Source: Nitrospirota bacterium
GTDB taxonomy: Bacteria > Nitrospirota > UBA9217
Length of the DNA stretch: 39,748 nt
NCBI GenBank assembly: GCA_021814615.1
Contig: JAKAHZ010000017.1
Span: forward strand, 1-39,748
Direction of reading: 5' to 3'
Below, one piece after another: positions 38,441-39,748 of this stretch. The position numbers and the translations under genes are program-made. The notes under the pieces were generated by a model. The model did not search any database and was not told the DNA's origin. It worked only from the letters and a program-made list of their open reading frames with translations. Every line of letters begins with the position of its first letter. Position 1 is the first letter of the stretch.

Positions 38441-39631
38441 ATGATGAAGAAGCTCAAGGTAGTCCTGCTTGCAGGGTTTGCCGCCCTTGTCTTGATTGTT
38501 CTGCTGCTTGCCGGATGGGTGTTGCTGGACCTCCGCGACCTGCCCGATGTATCCCTGCTCAAACAGTACCGCCCGCCCATCGCCTCCGAAGCCCTCGACC
38601 GGAACGGCCGGCCCCTGGCGCAATTCTACGACGGCAAATACCGCGTCTGGGCGCCCATCGCCGCCATGCCCCCCATCGTCATCCAGGCGGTGGTGATCGC
38701 CGAGGACGACACGTTCTTCGGCCATCAGGGTGTGAACTACCAGGCCGTCTGGGAGGCGCTGAAACACGATGTGCAGCGCAAGCGGTTTGCCCGGGGGGGC
38801 AGCACGATCACGCAGCAGATGATCAAGAACGTGCTCCTGTCCAAGGAAAAGACGATCAAACGGAAGGTGCGAGAATACGTGCTCGCGCGCCGCGCCGAGG
38901 AGCTTCTGACCAAACGCAGGATCCTGGAGATCTACCTGAACGAGGTGGAGTGGGGGGACAACCTGCACGGCATCGAAGCGGCCAGCCGCTACTACTTCGA
39001 CAAGCACGTCGGCGAACTGATGCCGGCCGAGGCCGCGCTCCTGGCCGGCATGCTGCCGAACCCGCGCTATTACAATCCCGTGAAACGGCCGGAGAAGGCC
39101 CTGCAGCGGCGGGAGCAGGTGCTGTTCAACATGCACCAGGCCAAGGTCCTGAGCGACGAGGAGTACGAGCAGGCGAAATCGGCTCCGCTCAAGCTGCGCG
39201 ATCCCTCGTCCCGGCGCTTCGACTTCTCCCGACTGGAGTCCGGATCGCAGCCCTGCCATCTCCGCGTGCTGGAGCAGGCGCTGTCTGGCATCTACGGCGA
39301 CGCGAAGCTGCACCGGACCGGCATGACCATCAGGACGACGCTGGACAAAACGCTCCAGGAACGCATCGCCGGCCTTTCCTCCGCGGCTGCATCCGGCGAG
39401 ACGCCGGAAAGCGTCGTGGCGGTCAAAGAAGGCACGGAGATCCGTGCGCTCGCCTGCGGGGCAAACGAAGAACAGGTTCGCTCGATCGTGAACTCCTACG
39501 ATCCGCCGCTGTCGAACTATGATGTCGTCTCGCTCTCCGTCAGCTCCCTTGACCGGTCGAACATTCTGGTTCCCGAATCATCAGGGAGCGGATCCTCTCC
39601 CTCAGATGCTCCCACATCTTCTCAAAACTGA
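38441..39631 (+). CDS. GT51 peptidoglycan glycosyltransferase with truncated transpeptidase region
   Basis: The 396-residue protein has an N-terminal membrane anchor (VVLLAGFAALVLIVLLLAGWVLL). A complete GT51 glycosyltransferase domain follows: IAEDDTFFGHQGVN (catalytic Glu about 88), RGGSTITQQMIKN (about 118-130), RRAEELLTKRRILEIYLNEVEWG, and EAALLAGMLPNPRYYNP. After a linker, MTIRTTLDKTLQERI and SVVAVKEGTEIRALACG look like the start of a class A PBP transpeptidase domain. The protein then ends in a Ser-rich tail before any SxxK active site. It should polymerise lipid II glycan chains but not cross-link. It may be a natural monofunctional enzyme or a class A PBP cut by rearrangement at about 39520. 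Confidence 0.8.
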   Translation: MMKKLKVVLLAGFAALVLIVLLLAGWVLLDLRDLPDVSLLKQYRPPIASEALDRNGRPLAQFYDGKYRVWAPIAAMPPIVIQAVVIAEDDTFFGHQGVNYQAVWEALKHDVQRKRFARGGSTITQQMIKNVLLSKEKTIKRKVREYVLARRAEELLTKRRILEIYLNEVEWGDNLHGIEAASRYYFDKHVGELMPAEAALLAGMLPNPRYYNPVKRPEKALQRREQVLFNMHQAKVLSDEEYEQAKSAPLKLRDPSSRRFDFSRLESGSQPCHLRVLEQALSGIYGDAKLHRTGMTIRTTLDKTLQERIAGLSSAAASGETPESVVAVKEGTEIRALACGANEEQVRSIVNSYDPPLSNYDVVSLSVSSLDRSNILVPESSGSGSSPSDAPTSSQN

Positions 39632-39748
39632 TGTTGTGCAATCTGATGCAGAAATTGCTTTCCCCTCGGCGTATTCAACGTTCTTCTTGACATCCCGGTT
39701 CCATTCCTTTAGAGTTGCACAATTGCTTAATTATTAGCAACAGATCGG
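39632..39748. other. Right-end non-coding segment with promoter-like sequence and scrambled reading frames
   Basis: These 117 nt are lower in GC than the rest of the window. A promoter-like TTGACA (39687-39692), 17-nt spacer and TAGAGT (39710-39715) points right, out of the window. On the minus strand, protein-like stretches (SNCATLKEWNRDVKKNVEYA; FEKMWEHLRERIRSLM reaching into the GT51 tail) occur in different frames, suggesting decayed coding DNA. I cannot name it. Confidence 0.3.

Overview
The window is a high-GC, gene-dense chromosomal segment from a Gram-negative (diderm) bacterium. An outer membrane is implied by LptF/LptG lipopolysaccharide-export permeases, an Omp85-type barrel and several lipoproteins. 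Anaerobic-leaning thiamin and cobalamin genes, a dicluster ferredoxin, an endonuclease Q homologue and a TIGR04442-like protein make Nitrospirota or Desulfobacterota the best guess; this is an inference, as there is no rRNA or other marker. The gene content is chromosomal. I see no intact insertion sequence, integrase, phage or plasmid gene and no CRISPR array.

Left part (1-7001): a partial membrane protein (minus strand) diverges from an endonuclease Q-like DNA repair gene, which is followed by a GalT-like nucleotidyltransferase, a lipoprotein metallopeptidase and a YhcH/YjgK/YiaL protein. Next come an Omp85-like barrel protein and a secreted proline-rich protein. 7046-13398 (minus) is a two-gene addB-addA operon for double-strand-break repair. 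13526-15008 holds ferredoxin and thioredoxin behind a perfect-consensus promoter, a TlpA lipoprotein, and a tRNA-Gly(CCC) with a second perfect-consensus promoter. 15139-17807 has a DUF3047 protein and cobU-cobS-cobC (late cobalamin assembly), ending in a 25-codon overlapping ORF.

Middle part: two minus-strand lipoprotein genes (a SurA-like one and one with three FN3 domains plus a propeller) precede a TPP riboswitch with an intrinsic terminator at 21242-21387. It controls thiS-orf117-thiG-thiE-thiC. An M23 peptidase, thiD (own promoter), RNase PH and a GDT1-family transporter follow. The orf117 product is an unrecognised small protein embedded in the thiamin operon.

Right part (28716-37597, minus): a long gene string runs from a TIGR04442-like protein through lptF, lptG, an unknown 117-residue protein, a membrane HExxH protein, coaE and a GNAT acetyltransferase to a hybrid histidine kinase. 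It diverges from a second TlpA lipoprotein. The window closes with a 31-residue one-pass membrane peptide ORF and a GT51 glycosyltransferase lacking the transpeptidase active site.

Two window-wide patterns stand out. First, many intergenic gaps, including gaps inside the thi and lpt operons, carry members of a dispersed imperfect inverted repeat built on CACGAAG / GACACTGAGGACACTGAA-like units. Second, several genes have a good -10 box only 6-9 nt before the start codon and no Shine-Dalgarno sequence, which predicts leaderless mRNAs. Several very long ORFs in the supplied track (923 aa at 10267, 665 aa at 35615, 398 aa at 30132) are antisense shadows of real genes.
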